Of a stretch of 64,000 nt of DNA, positions 34,314 through 45,900 are shown in pieces (the first letter of the stretch is position 1; each line of letters begins with the position of its first letter). The notes beneath the pieces were generated by a model. The model was not told the DNA's origin. It saw only the letters and a list, made by a program, of their open reading frames with translations, and did not search any database. The position numbers and the translations under genes were made by a program. The stretch spans positions 4,570,727 to 4,634,726 of the forward strand of contig CM073327.1 of the NCBI GenBank assembly GCA_037043015.1. The letters are read 5' to 3'. This DNA comes from Bryum argenteum (lineage: Eukaryota > Streptophyta > Bryopsida > Bryales > Bryaceae).

Positions 34314-34488
34314 CGGCAAAGTCTAGTTAGAATAATACATTCTACTATCCTGACAATATTCTCACATTATGCATAATCAGTCCACATGATACAGTTCATG
34401 TGGATTTCATTTATCATTTTTTGTACAACTCTATTTCTATATGATTATTCCTTATTGATTACTAAATTCCATCGGTACTCTTGCGCAG

Positions 34489-37400
34489 ACCCCACTGCTG
34501 AATGCCTCGATGTTATCTGAGAGCGATCGTACCGACATGGACACCACCGAAGGACGTGATGGGGGACAGCAGTCAGGACCACCACCGACTTCTGCACCAA
34601 GCCGCCAACTCACCTCCCAATCTCCCATTGTCGAAGACGAAGATGACGACATTCAAGAGATAATTCCGGGAACACAGCCTTCGCGCGACAGTGATGAAGT
34701 TGACGAAGGGAACACACTTACAGTAGCTGCGTCTCCAACTGTCCGATCTGTGAGGGAAACTCCTTCTCTCCTAGATACAGTGGAGGTTGGGGTTGTTGAA
34801 ATGCCAAGTCATTTAGCTGAGATGGATCCTATGTGGAGCGCCGACGAGTTGCGCGCTCAACAGAAGGGAAACTCTATCAACACTATATCTAGGTTGCGAA
34901 TCAAACCTGTCGAGAAATCTCGACTTCGTATTCCCCTTTGTCGCCTCTCTTGTTACCCCAAGGTCCGTCCCATAATAGAAACAGATGTTTGCAAGTTGGC
35001 TAACGAGTTTGTCAAAGGTTACAGAGAAGGCGATCGTGTTCTTTATGTTTCTCCCTTCAGCAAGAACGGTAAGCAGCGGCTGGTGAAGGACGATGATGCG
35101 GTTTGGAATAATCCTCATTGGAAATCGGCCAATGATCGGTTTGAATCCTTATTGCAAGCCGATCCGGACCTTTGCCAATTCAGTGGCAAATACTTCTATG
35201 TCTATGAGGGGAATCATCGCGTCACTGTTTGGATGCGGTACATCGAGCAAATGCGCAGAGATGATCCGGATTGGTATTTCTTTGTCGACTGCATTGTCCT
35301 TGATGAACGTGCGGAATACAAAGTACTAATCGACGCTATGAATGACATCAACTGGTGAGTTCAATTTCGTATCTTATTCATTAACTGTACTCTTTTGTAC
35401 ACAAACTCTATTTCTTTAGTAACTGACTTTCTGAACAGGTCCACAGAGCATGATCATGTAGAAGATAGTCTGCCATCGAGGTTGCAACGCATGCGCAAGT
35501 TTGGCAAGATGCCACTTGAAGAATGGAAACCCCTGATCTCTGCTGAGGACTGGAAGTATTGTTACACTGCAAAAGATAAGCTGAGACCAACTTGGTACTT
35601 TGTGACCAAGGACATCTTCATCAAGTTCCTTTACGCGGTGTGTCTTTAATCATATCTTCAATTCGAATTCTTTTCAACTAGCCTTTTTACATTCTTTAAC
35701 ATGCGTTCTTTGATCGTCCAGAGGCAATGTGCTAAGGTTTCCGACGAAGCCCAAGCCCAGTACTATGAGGACACTCCCGTAAACGAGAGGACAGCGCAAG
35801 GAGTTTGGACGGCCATGGACGATGCTCTTAAGGCTGAGATCAAACGGATCCGACAAAAGGATTTCGACAAAATGCTTGCCATTGCAAATCCAGAGTTAGG
35901 AAAAGCATTTGAGCAAGAGGTATGAATTCAATCGACCAAACTTAGTGTCTTCTCTCGATCTCTTGTTAACCCCTCTATTTAAATTCTTAAGCTCTTTGTT
36001 GTGAATCGATGCAGATCAATCTCCATTATAGCCGTCAGAAGGATCCCGAGATGTCTCTGGAGCGCCTCCAGAAGGTTGCCACCACCAACGTTTCGAAGGA
36101 AGTGAAAACAATGTGGCTTCGTTGGTGGAACAACACTCCGACATTCCGACGTAGTGTTCGCTTTCCGGACCCGGTCGAGATGAAAGACAGGGTGTTGGAG
36201 GCATGGCTTGCTCGTGCAGCATTGTGGTCGCAGGTACTTCATATCCACTCAATCAAAAGCCTTACAACATTTTGCTCATACCATTTTATGATGTACTTTA
36301 CTAACTTATATCGTTGACCGCAGTTAGCGACGTATCTGAAGGAGGAGGTGAACAAGTTCTTCAAACAAGAGATTCCCCAAATCCCGAACCTTGACGCAAT
36401 TATGATGCCCGATGGGTACGTCGAAAAATGGCGACTTCTTTTATGGGATAAGGCTTTTCATGCTTATGTAGGACCCAAAGCAAGCCCTAAGTTCCTTAAA
36501 GGCTCCCACATCGACAAGATTGGCGGGGGTGCTCAAACTAAGAAGCGATTGATGTTCAGGTTTGAGCATGCCGTTCCGTATTGTCTATCTCTTATCCTCA
36601 AATTCTACGAAATGATTCTAATTGCTTATACTCTTTGTAGGTATATCAAACAAGAGCTCGTTGCTAAGGGAGGTCTCACTACATTGGGCATTCCATCGGA
36701 GTTTCAAGTCCCTTACTTGAAAAAGAAACCAATGTCGATTTTTTCCAATGATCAGAGGCAGCGGTTCAAGATGGCTTTACTGTTGACTGGTGGTTGGTTC
36801 CTAGAGTCTCAAACTCACCATGTTCATAAGGAAGAGATGCATCTTGTGCAGATATCGGAATCGGGCGACGCCGCTTCTGTGCAACTACAGGATGATGATG
36901 ATGACGACGACTTCTACATGCTTCCGGGTGCTCCACCACCACCCCCCCCAGCTGCACTGAAAGGTAGAGGAAATGCAGGTGGCAGCCGCAAACGTCGCAA
37001 GAAAGAGCCTACCCCTGAGCCAGAGGAGGAGGAACAAGAGGAGGAAGAGGAGGAGCACGAAGAGAATGACGAAGACGACGACGGAGAGCATGGAGATGTT
37101 CCCATTCCCGATGAGCTTGCAGGTGGTGCAGATTCAAATGTATGTAAGTTCCCTTTTTCTACTGTACGTTGTTATTCATGTAACATATACACTATGTATT
37201 CATTGCAGTTCAAAGAGAAGTTGATATGACACAAGCTTCCCAAGGGACGGTTGTCAACAACGGTGGGCAAGGTCTAAGAGGTCCAACTGCCTCGGAGAGG
37301 CAGCCAGTTCTGCCACAAAGGCAGACTCGAGGGTGGACCCAAGCATCTCAGGGTGGGGTTTCGAATGTGGGATCTACTCCTCCGACGTCGTCAGCCCCTC

Positions 37401-38998
37401 GTGAATCCCCTCTGTCACATGGACCGACCCAATCTCATGGACCCATGCGTCCCATTGTCATTCCCAAAAATGTGGGTAGTACTTCATCTTCTCCTACGAA
37501 TGTGACGCTCCCTATGTTCCTAGAGAAAGGAGACACGGCCGCCTTGGTTCAGCAGTCTACAAAGGGTGCAGGCTGGGTAGACGCTATTCAGGCTATGGTA
37601 CAACACATCAAGAAGGTGATTTCCTCTCTAACAAATCATTGCTTTCTTAGAGTAGTTACTCTATAGTGCTCATTGGTTTCTAATTACTTTGTGTGTAATC
37701 CACAGATTGGAAAGGGTAGGGACTACCCTTGCGAGAAGATGGAATACAAGCCCAATCACCCCCGGATTGACCTTATCTTTGCAGACGTCCCGGAGAACTT
37801 GCCTGTGCTTGGTGTCTCGCCGGAAGCAGTTCCCGACTGGAACAAACGACCGTCGTATTACTTCGAGTCTGTGTTTGTCTTCGCCTCATACCATTTGACT
37901 GACCTTGGTACTGTCCTTATTATGCACCCCAATGATGTCAAAATTGACCGCATCCTACACGATCGTGCTAGTACTTACAATTTCCGGCTTGTGCGAGAGT
38001 GGTGGGCCTATAACCCCCTTCCTTTGGTTAGACCTGGCGCTGCCGCAAAAGAGGTAAACTTTCCCCAGTTGCACTTGATTTAATCTTTGTCTAATTTCAG
38101 CATTCCGTTTACTTAATTTGAATTGCTTATTGCAGACCCATAACTTTACCATCAAGGTCTATGCTCGTAAGGACTTCGTGAAGTTGTTCAATATACGGCA
38201 GGTGGCGCAAGCATACGCAGGAGTCGCGATCATACCTGACGAGGATGACATGGTCAGTAACTTTGCTGATGCGAGTTCCATTACCTACCGCACTAACGGG
38301 AAGCCGTGGCGTGGCGCACGTGAGAAGGATCCGTCGTTTTTGCAGTGCTTCGTGGATTGCCTCACAGACGATGGAGGAATCGTATTTGACTTCAGCGCTA
38401 GTACAGGTAAATATTTAAGTTTTCATTTATAACAAGTTTGAAAATTGATATTTTCAATACTCATGTGGATTTCCAAATGTGCAGGTGCTTCTATCATCGC
38501 ATGTGCACGCTCCAATCGACACCTTGTTGCTTTCGAAGCAGATGAGGAGATTTTTGATGGGCTCTTGGCCACCTTCAAACACCCTAAACCGATGGAAGAA
38601 GAAAGTGGAGAATCAGCATCTGGCGACGATTACGACTCCGATGAACCGTATCTGAAGAAGCCTCGCACTTATATTGGTGTGTACTCAATTGAATTCAATG
38701 ACTTTTTGTGATTTCGGAGTCTGTACTACTTTCAGCTGCCATTGACTGGTTACAATTATTTAGATATGCAGGCATCTCAAGACAATTGACCCGGAACGCT
38801 CATCTCATCAATAGCCCACCCCCCACACTTGTTCTACCCTCTTATGCGGAGCATGTTGCTCGGGCTTTCGTCGCTGCTCCAACTCCTTCTGTACCGAATT
38901 CTTCACGCCGACGCTTTAGAGCTGGTGTACTTAGGTACATTGACTTAGAGGCAGATCAGTGTGACCATCATTTTAATGGTGCCTCACCTTCATCGTAG
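34489..38998 (+). CDS. ParB-like domain fused to beta-class DNA methyltransferase-like domain, 11 exons
   Basis: Exons end/start at 34510(ATG)-35354, 35439-35637, 35722-35919, 36015-36233, 36324-36559, 36641-37143, 37209-37615, 37706-38053, 38136-38406, 38485-38676 and 38772-38998. All phases agree and the total is 1214 codons plus stop. The N-terminus is acidic and disordered. Residues about 135-280 form a ParB/sulfiredoxin-type domain (SRLRIPLCRLSCYPKVRP; then FYVYEGNHRVTVWMRYI with the GNHR box). The middle is helical, with poly-Asp, poly-Pro and a RKRRKK signal. The C-terminus has IDLIFADVPENLP where methyltransferases have DPPY, and later GGIVFDFSASTGASII where they have the FxGxG SAM site, then LVAFEADEEIFDGLL. 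This motif order is the beta class (CcrM-like). Both catalytic motifs are altered, so it may bind but not methylate DNA. An upstream exon is possible (acceptor at 34488). Confidence 0.8.
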
Positions 38999-39960
38999 TG
39001 TGTTTTTTTTTTTTTTCCTATTTCAGAGATGACTATCTAGGGCCAACTCCAATGAGTTGCCTTACCCTACAAGTCATTACTTTCATATATTTTACATAAT
39101 TTAACATATATGTGTGTTTGTCTTTAACAGTATTGAACAGTTTCAATGTCCAATTCTGTACTCAATCTATTTGTTGGATTCACTTGTCACACCCCACTAT
39201 TTCAAATGACATTTAAAATTCTAAAATGTATACAAGGTCTTATACATCAGTGCTACCCTATATTTGTCAATGTCTATAGGAGCTTCTACTTTTTCCCTAT
39301 TAGCTCAGGATAGCTGCCTCGCGTATAACGCGATGCTCAAACGAGCCCGATGGGGATCGAACCCGGACCTCCGCTATGCCATCGTTATGTCTAAACCGTC
39401 CACTACATTAGATTAAACGATGAGACGGTTTCTGTTACTGAAATTTGAATTATATTATTTTGTTGACATTTATATTTTTTACTTTATCAGTATTATGTCA
39501 CAACATGCGCAGTATTCCTTGCCGAGATCATGTGAGAGGCAACTATCCAAGGATGTAATATAGATCTCTGGGGTTCTTTGCTTTCGTTGATTTTTCTTTG
39601 TATTTTAATGATGACGTCAGCCCTAATTTATCCCTAAACCATAAACCTAAACCGACTTTCGCAATTACCTAATACATATGTTCAATTTAACCTTTGAATA
39701 GTCATGCCTCCGATTCACACGTTCATCAATATGATGACATCAGCCTACTTTCAACATATTAACATAAAATTTTCAAGACATTATTAATGAAATATCCTTG
39801 CGAGGTGGGACCCACATTAAAAGAAGACCCAACACCACGGAAATAGGGACCCGAAACCCTAAAAATAGACATTTAAAAATAGTACAGTACAAAATTGAGT
39901 GGTAATAGGGTACTTTACTTTTTAAAAAAACTCTTATAAAATAGTCAAAATTGTCCCGTC
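38999..39960. other. Right subterminal region of element 1
   Basis: About 960 bp of noncoding, mostly AT-rich sequence after the fusion gene. On the minus strand 39342-39420 has a T-arm-like GGGTTCGATCCCC and, upstream, TAGTGGACGG, consistent with a tRNA-derived pol III promoter remnant but not a foldable tRNA. Nothing else recognised. Confidence 0.5.
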
Positions 39961-40009
39961 ACCGCTCTACGCTCACCGCTCACCGCTCTACGCTCTACGC
40001 TCTACGCTC
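39961..40009 (-). repeat. Right terminal heptamer array of element 1
   Basis: Seven 7-bp units, ACCGCTC or TACGCTC, which on the minus strand read GAGCGGT or GAGCGTA. They are inverted relative to the array at 20783-20838. The GAGCGGT subtype is the one seen at the left end of element 2. Confidence 0.85.
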
Positions 40010-40011
40010 AC

Positions 40012-42340
40012 GCCTCTACGTTCCCCACGTGTGGGCCGCGGAAACGGGCATTCATCGTTACCGAGAGGACATGCACCACTGGCGCCTCGACATTGGCCGT
40101 TGCCGACAGTTCGTGGACAGCATGGTGCTCAGAAGCGACGCCAACGCATTTCCAGTAGGCACCGTAGATGGGGTTGAACTGCAGTTATCCCCTTATTACT
40201 TGTTTCAGCACTACAGGTGGGATGGTACCGGACTCACGAGGTGGACAGAAGACTGTGGATACGAGAAGTCGGATTTGCGCGCAAGGTTTCCCAATGTGCA
40301 CTGCGACCCGAACAAAGGGTACAACGTGCGGCAGATCGGTGCTTTGCTGCCGGAGCCATGGTGCGTACGCCTTCGGGGCATCCTCAGTCAAATTTTTCTT
40401 CGTGTAAACTGCAATATCATTATACCATTGCAGCTAGAATTGCTCCTCATAACGGAAGCCGGGGCCAAGGTCAATTGGGGTCTCTTCATGGAGCGAAACT
40501 TGAGGTTAGAGCTGAAGAATTACCAACAAAGGGTTAACTATGTGAGCCCAATTGGTCCTTTCTTGTCCACATTCATCAGCCGAACGTTGGCCATTCACAA
40601 TGACCAACGCCCAATGCCGCCGTTGATGAGCTTCGCTGATATTCAACAGCATCAGCGAACCAACTCCGCAGTGTTGCCATTGACTAACCACGGAGTACCT
40701 AGCTCCAGTAAGCGACCTCGAGTTCAATTCAAGACGCCGCAACGCAGGCAACGCAGCAAACCTCACCTCGGGAGCAGCTGCAAGCACACGCGGACGCCTT
40801 CACGACATGTTTGCAAACTCTGTTGGCCCACTTTGACAGCGTTGAGACACAGAAGGAAGCGCTAGACACCAGAGTTAGAGAACTCAAAGTAGAGAATGTC
40901 CGGAAGCTGCGAGCTTTACAAGCGGATGTGAAGAAGAAAGACGATAGGATCCTACAGCTCTAGCGTGACCTCGAGAAGGTCGCCGTCAATCGTCAACAGT
41001 TGTCAACAAGGGTTGGCATTTTGCAGATAGATCTGCAAGCAGTCAACGATCGAGTCGAGGCAGTGGTCCAAGAGCACAACATCGCCATTGAGCGCGCCAA
41101 GGCCATGGAGAGCAGTCAAATAGCTCTTCGGGAGAGTTATGAGCAGTTGGCAAGCCAACGTACCACGGTGCCAATAGCAGATGCTAATCAAAGGGAGCTG
41201 CAGAACGACATGGACAACTTTGAAGCAAACAAGTTGCTATGGGTAAACAACGTTGCCACGACCATAGCCACGGTCATGTACAATGCGATGTGCAAACTCC
41301 CCGCCACCCAACAGTTGCCCAAGGATTTTGTTTCTCAATGCGTGCAGGATTCATTAAGGGAGTTAGGGCTCGACGAGCCAGATTACGATGGCTCCTATGA
41401 CAACGCCAACAGCATCGAGATGATGGATACGGTGACAACAGGGGACATCGTTGAAGGTGAAATCAGCACTTACCTGCCTCTACATGGGGATGCCAAAGCA
41501 CCCCCCACCGAAGTCACTGCACCCTCCACAGACACCGACCTGGGGAGGTTCTAGGTTGTACTTGCGGAGGATCGGGCTGAGCAGGTCCAAATTCCGGACC
41601 ATTTCACCGACACAGAAGAAACCCCCCAGCCGTCACCGAGACCCCCCGCTTCGGAGGAGACTGCACCCAGCCGAGGGGCATCCCCCCAGCCGACGGCTCT
41701 TTCTCCACGACTTCAATCGGTAAACCCAACACCCCGATCCTTTACGGAGCATGAACAGGAATTACTCCAGTTGTTAGACGATGGATCGTGGGATGTAGAG
41801 ACAGGGAATTCCAGTCAGGATCAGGAGGAGTATCATCAGGCAGCCGAGGAGGTCTGCCAGTACTTCGTGGACCACCCGGACTTAGCGCAAAGATTTGCCA
41901 AACCCGAAGCCGATAACGTCAACTGCCCGGGCTGCAATAAAATGTTAGGAAAGACAGTCTATGATGTCTACGCCCATGCTGCCAATGTCCGCGACAAACT
42001 TTTGCTGCATAGAAGAATCGCTGCCGCCATCAAAGACATGTATGGTGGTTACAAACCTCCTCGTCGTGGACAGCAACTTCCCCGGGAAATCACCCGACCT
42101 AATCGACGCCCCGCTGAACGCACCTCCCGCCGATGACAAATTGTGCTCTCAAAGAGACGGCAAAATGTTACCAAGCCTACGCTGTCAACAAAGGGCATGC
42201 CAGTTTTGGAGGAAGTCATCGAAAGGCGACGTCAGACGCAGTCACAGAAGTCAAATAGGCAGCGGCGTCAGCCCAGCAGCGATCAAGTCGGGTGGATAGA
42301 GCCACTGTCAGGCAACAGCAAATCTCGGCAGCAGTAGAGT
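40012..42340 (+). other. Unassigned ORF chain right of element 1
   Basis: Plus-strand open segments at 40021-40865, 41000-41554 and 41771-42136 have real protein composition. Recognisable pieces are RCRQFVDSMVLRSDANAFPV, a helical/coiled region (LQAVNDRVEAVVQEHNIAIE) and NCPGCNKMLGKTVYDVYAH, a Cys-x2-Cys followed by His. The first segment reads straight out of the heptamer array, so its true start is missing. Function unknown. It could be a disrupted host gene or the structural region of an old retroelement; either way it is decayed. Confidence 0.4.
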
Positions 42341-42970
42341 ATTTAAGATGTAGAAAACAAAGGATAGGCACTTCTTAGTCACCCCATATCAACATTGAGC
42401 AGAATGCTGCACTTGTATTGTGATTTTCGTTTATCAATACAAAGGTCCAAGAACCTGCCTCTTCTCTAATTGTCTTTGTCTTTCTATTCTGTTGTTCGTC
42501 TTCTACTCCTCTCACTCGACCTAACTCAAAACTCCCTCCCTCCTCAGTTTCTATGACAACACTGTGTGAGAATCCTTCGATGCCTCTCTCTGACCTTGCA
42601 TAGGGGACCCCCCTGTTTGGAGTGTTTTCCCTACATCAAGCAGCAGTGAACTACAACGTCGATCGTAGGAGTCTTAGCCGATAAAAGTACCTCACGCAGC
42701 TCTTCACATTTGAGCCCCTCCTTCTTCAGTTCCCTGCTAGCTTTCAGACTTTGATATCCCTAAGCGGATAGTCAGGTATTCTTCAGAGTCTGCAAAGACT
42801 CGCTCACGTTCCTAACGTTCCCTGCCGACCTTGGGCTCCAGACCAACTTCACACAGACTGTTGTCCTGGACGGCTAAAGAAAAGGACCCCCTCCCTCGTT
42901 GAAGACAACGATTTTCCTTAAAATCTCTTACCAAGGTTGACCACGAGAAACTTCGTAAAGTACTACCCTG
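42341..42970. other. Spacer between ORF chain and satellite
   Basis: No gene. Pyrimidine-rich sequence with a polyadenylation-like TATCAATACAAAG near 42433, suggesting the end of the preceding transcription unit. Confidence 0.4.
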
Positions 42971-45900
42971 GTAGCCCAGCTAACAAACCATAGAACTAAT
43001 TCCTTTGTCGACACTAAGAAATCAATTCCCCCGTAGGCACCAGGGAATCAATTCCATTGTAGGCACTAGGGAATGGACTTATTCGTAGGCCCCAAGGGAT
43101 TAATTCCTCTGCATGCACCAAGGAATCCATTCCTTTGTAGGCGCCAAGAAAGCAATTCCTACAAAGGCACTATGGAATGAATTCCTACGTAGGCACTATG
43201 GAAACTAATTCTCTGTAGACACCAACAAATCAATTGCTCCATAGGCACTAGGGAAGGAATTTGTCCTTAGGCACCAGGGAGTTGTTGCTCCATGAGCAAT
43301 AAGAAACTAATTCCTCTATGGATACCAAACAATAAATTCCTTGGTAGGCACAAGGGGATGAAATCTTTTGTAGGCACCATGGAATCAATTCATCCGGAGG
43401 CATTTAAGAATCAATACCTTCGTAGGCACTATGGAATCAAATTCTTTCGATTGCTCTATAGGCAATGGAAAACTAATTCCTGTGTACGCACCACTGAACT
43501 AATTTCTTCGTCGACACTAAGAAATCAATTCCCCCGTAGGCACTAGGGAATCAATTCCTTTATAGGCACTAGGGAATCAATTCCTTTATAGGCACTAGGG
43601 AATGGATTTATTCGTAGGCACCAGGGGATTAATTCCTCTCTAGGCACCAAAGAATCCTGTCCTTTGTAGGCACCAAGAAAGCAATTCCTATGGAGGCACT
43701 ATGGAATTGAATTCTCCGTAGACACCAAGAAATCAATTCCTCCATAGACACTACGGAACAAACTTGTCCTTAGGCACCAAGGAATACATTGCTCCATGGG
43801 CAATAGGAAACTAATTCCTCTATGGATACCAAACAATAAATTCCTCGGTACGCACAAGACGATCAATTCTTTTGTAGGCACCAAGGAATCAATTCATTCG
43901 GAGGCATTTAAGAATCAATTCCTACGTTGTCACTTTGGAATCAAATTCTTTGGATTGCTCGACAAACATTGGAAAACTAATACATGTGTAGGAACCATAG
44001 AACTAATGCCTTCGTAGACACTAAGCAATCAATTCTCCCGTAGGCACTAGGGAATCAATTTCATCGTAGGCACTAGGGAATGGATTCATTCGTAGGCACC
44101 ATGGGATTATTTCCTCTGTAGGCACCAAGGAATCTTGTCCTTTGTAGGCACTAAGAAAGCAATTTCTACGGAGGCACTATGGAATCAAATTCTTCGTAGA
44201 CACCAAGAAATCAATTCCTCCATAGGCACTACAGAACAAACTTGTCCTTAGGCACCAAGGAATTCATTGCTCCATGGGCAATAGGAAACTAATTCCTTTA
44301 TAGATACCAAACAATAAACTCCTTGGTAGACACAAGGGGATGAATTCTTTTGTAGGCACCAAGGAATCAATTCATTCTTAGGCATTTAGGAATCAATACC
44401 AATGTAGGCACTATGGAATGAAATTCTTTTGATAGCTCGACAGGCAATGGAAAACTAATTCCTGTGTAGGCACCATAGAATAAATTCCTTTGTAGAATCA
44501 AAGGAATCAATTCCCGCGTAGGCACCCGGGAATCAACTCCTTTGTAGGCACTAGTGAACGGATTCATTTGTAGGCACGAGGGGATTAATTCCTCTGTAGG
44601 CACCAAGGAATACATTCCTTTCAAGGCATCAATAAAGCGATTCCTAAAGAGACACTATGGAATCAAATTCTCTGTAAACACCTATGTGAACCCGCGAAAC
44701 GGTTCACTTTGAGGAAGACTATCCATGACAACAAACGGGATTGGGATATCAAACTCAATGCCGCTTTGTGGGCATATAGGACCACGTTCAAGGTCACCAC
44801 AAAGCAAACCCCGTTTGCCCTAGTCTATGGGATAGAGGCGGTTTTACCCATCGAAATCGAAATCCCATCCTTGCGCATAGCAATCGAGGCTAGACTCCCC
44901 ATTTCGGACTCTATCAACGATCGAGTCCTCATGCTTGAAGGGTTGAGCGAGACCCGGCGCCTTAGCGCTCAACATATTGAGACCATGGCTCGGCGCCGCA
45001 AGTTGGCTTTTGACAAGCTTCATAAGAAGCGAGTTTTAGCTCCAGGAGACTTGGTCATGCTCCAAGATGCCACAAGGATGGAATTTCCGGGCAAATTCGA
45101 TGCCATATGGCTAGGCCCATTTGAAGTACGGGATGTCCGTCCAAACAACACCGTCCAACTCGCGACATTAGATGGCGCCCTTTTCCCCGCTCGCACAAAT
45201 GCCGAGCGGTGTAAGTTGTACCACATGTGACCGTGCGAGCCCAATGGGAGCATTTGCCTACCAGCTTCGAGACCCTGAGTCCGTTGCATTTTTAGGCAAA
45301 AATGCCCCGCAGATGGCCGACACCTGTGAACCCGCGAAACGGTTCACTCTAGCGGGAATACGTTCCCCGCAAGGTTTAGCGCGTAATTATCAAGTTTCCA
45401 TGGTTTAATTAGTCTTTTTAGCTCATTTCGTAGATTCACGGGATACCCATGGTCTCATAAGGGGTTTTGGCACAAGCGGCCGTTCTTGTTCTAATTTATA
45501 CCTAATTAGTATTTTTTGATAAATGCCAATATATTAAATGGCGAGTTTTTAGTATGTTTTAGCGATGATGTATTCCTAAGTAGGAGTCGGGTTGTCCCAT
45601 TCTTGCCTTTACCTTCTACAAAACTCCTAGTACGGGGTGGGGTGCCTTTATCTTGCCCAATGGGTTAGGAAAAACTTGGATGGAAGTTCGTCCAACTGGA
45701 CGGATGAAATCCGCCCAATTGGACGGATGAAGCTTTTTGCTTCAACCTCCCTGGATCAGCCAGGGAGGGGGAGTTGGAGAGAAGGCCGTTAGGCTAGATT
45801 TTGGGATGTGTGCTTGAAGAGATAGAGAATTGGTGTGGTGGCGTTTGTGAAAAAAGATTCGTGTGTTGCTGGGTTTTCATGATTTGTTCTGGTATGATCT

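Larger units (their letters stand above)
20781..40011. mobile_element. Giant MULE-type DNA transposon, element 1 (looks whole)
   Basis: About 19.2 kb bounded by inverted arrays of a 7-bp unit: seven GAGCGTA plus one GAGCGGA at 20783-20838, and seven TACGCTC/ACCGCTC units, the reverse complement, at 39961-40009. Both ends then share GTGAGCG as the outermost word. Inside are a MULE-type transposase gene (minus), a small acidic gene (plus), a dyad-rich cargo zone and a ParB-methyltransferase fusion gene (plus). A second, diverged copy with the same order begins at 50.88 kb, where it directly adjoins satellite DNA, so the heptamers mark the true edge. I could not find a clear 8-9 bp target duplication. 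Both large genes appear intact, so this copy could be autonomous. Confidence 0.75.

Noticed and set aside
34489-38998. Calling the fusion protein an active DNA adenine or cytosine methyltransferase
   Set aside because: The DPPY-position motif is ADVP/ADLP and the FxGxG-position motif is FSASTG, so activity cannot be assumed.
39342-39420. A tRNA gene on the minus strand (GGGTTCGATCCCC T-arm-like)
   Set aside because: No acceptor stem or anticodon arm can be paired; at most a tRNA-derived repeat remnant.
20770-40025. An 8-11 bp target-site duplication around element 1
   Set aside because: Left flank (TTACTTGGGC) and right flank (GCCTCTACG) do not match in any register I tried.
43292-44017. 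Coding sequences reading through the satellite
   Set aside because: The peptides are periodic translations of the tandem unit and shift with it; no independent coding signal.
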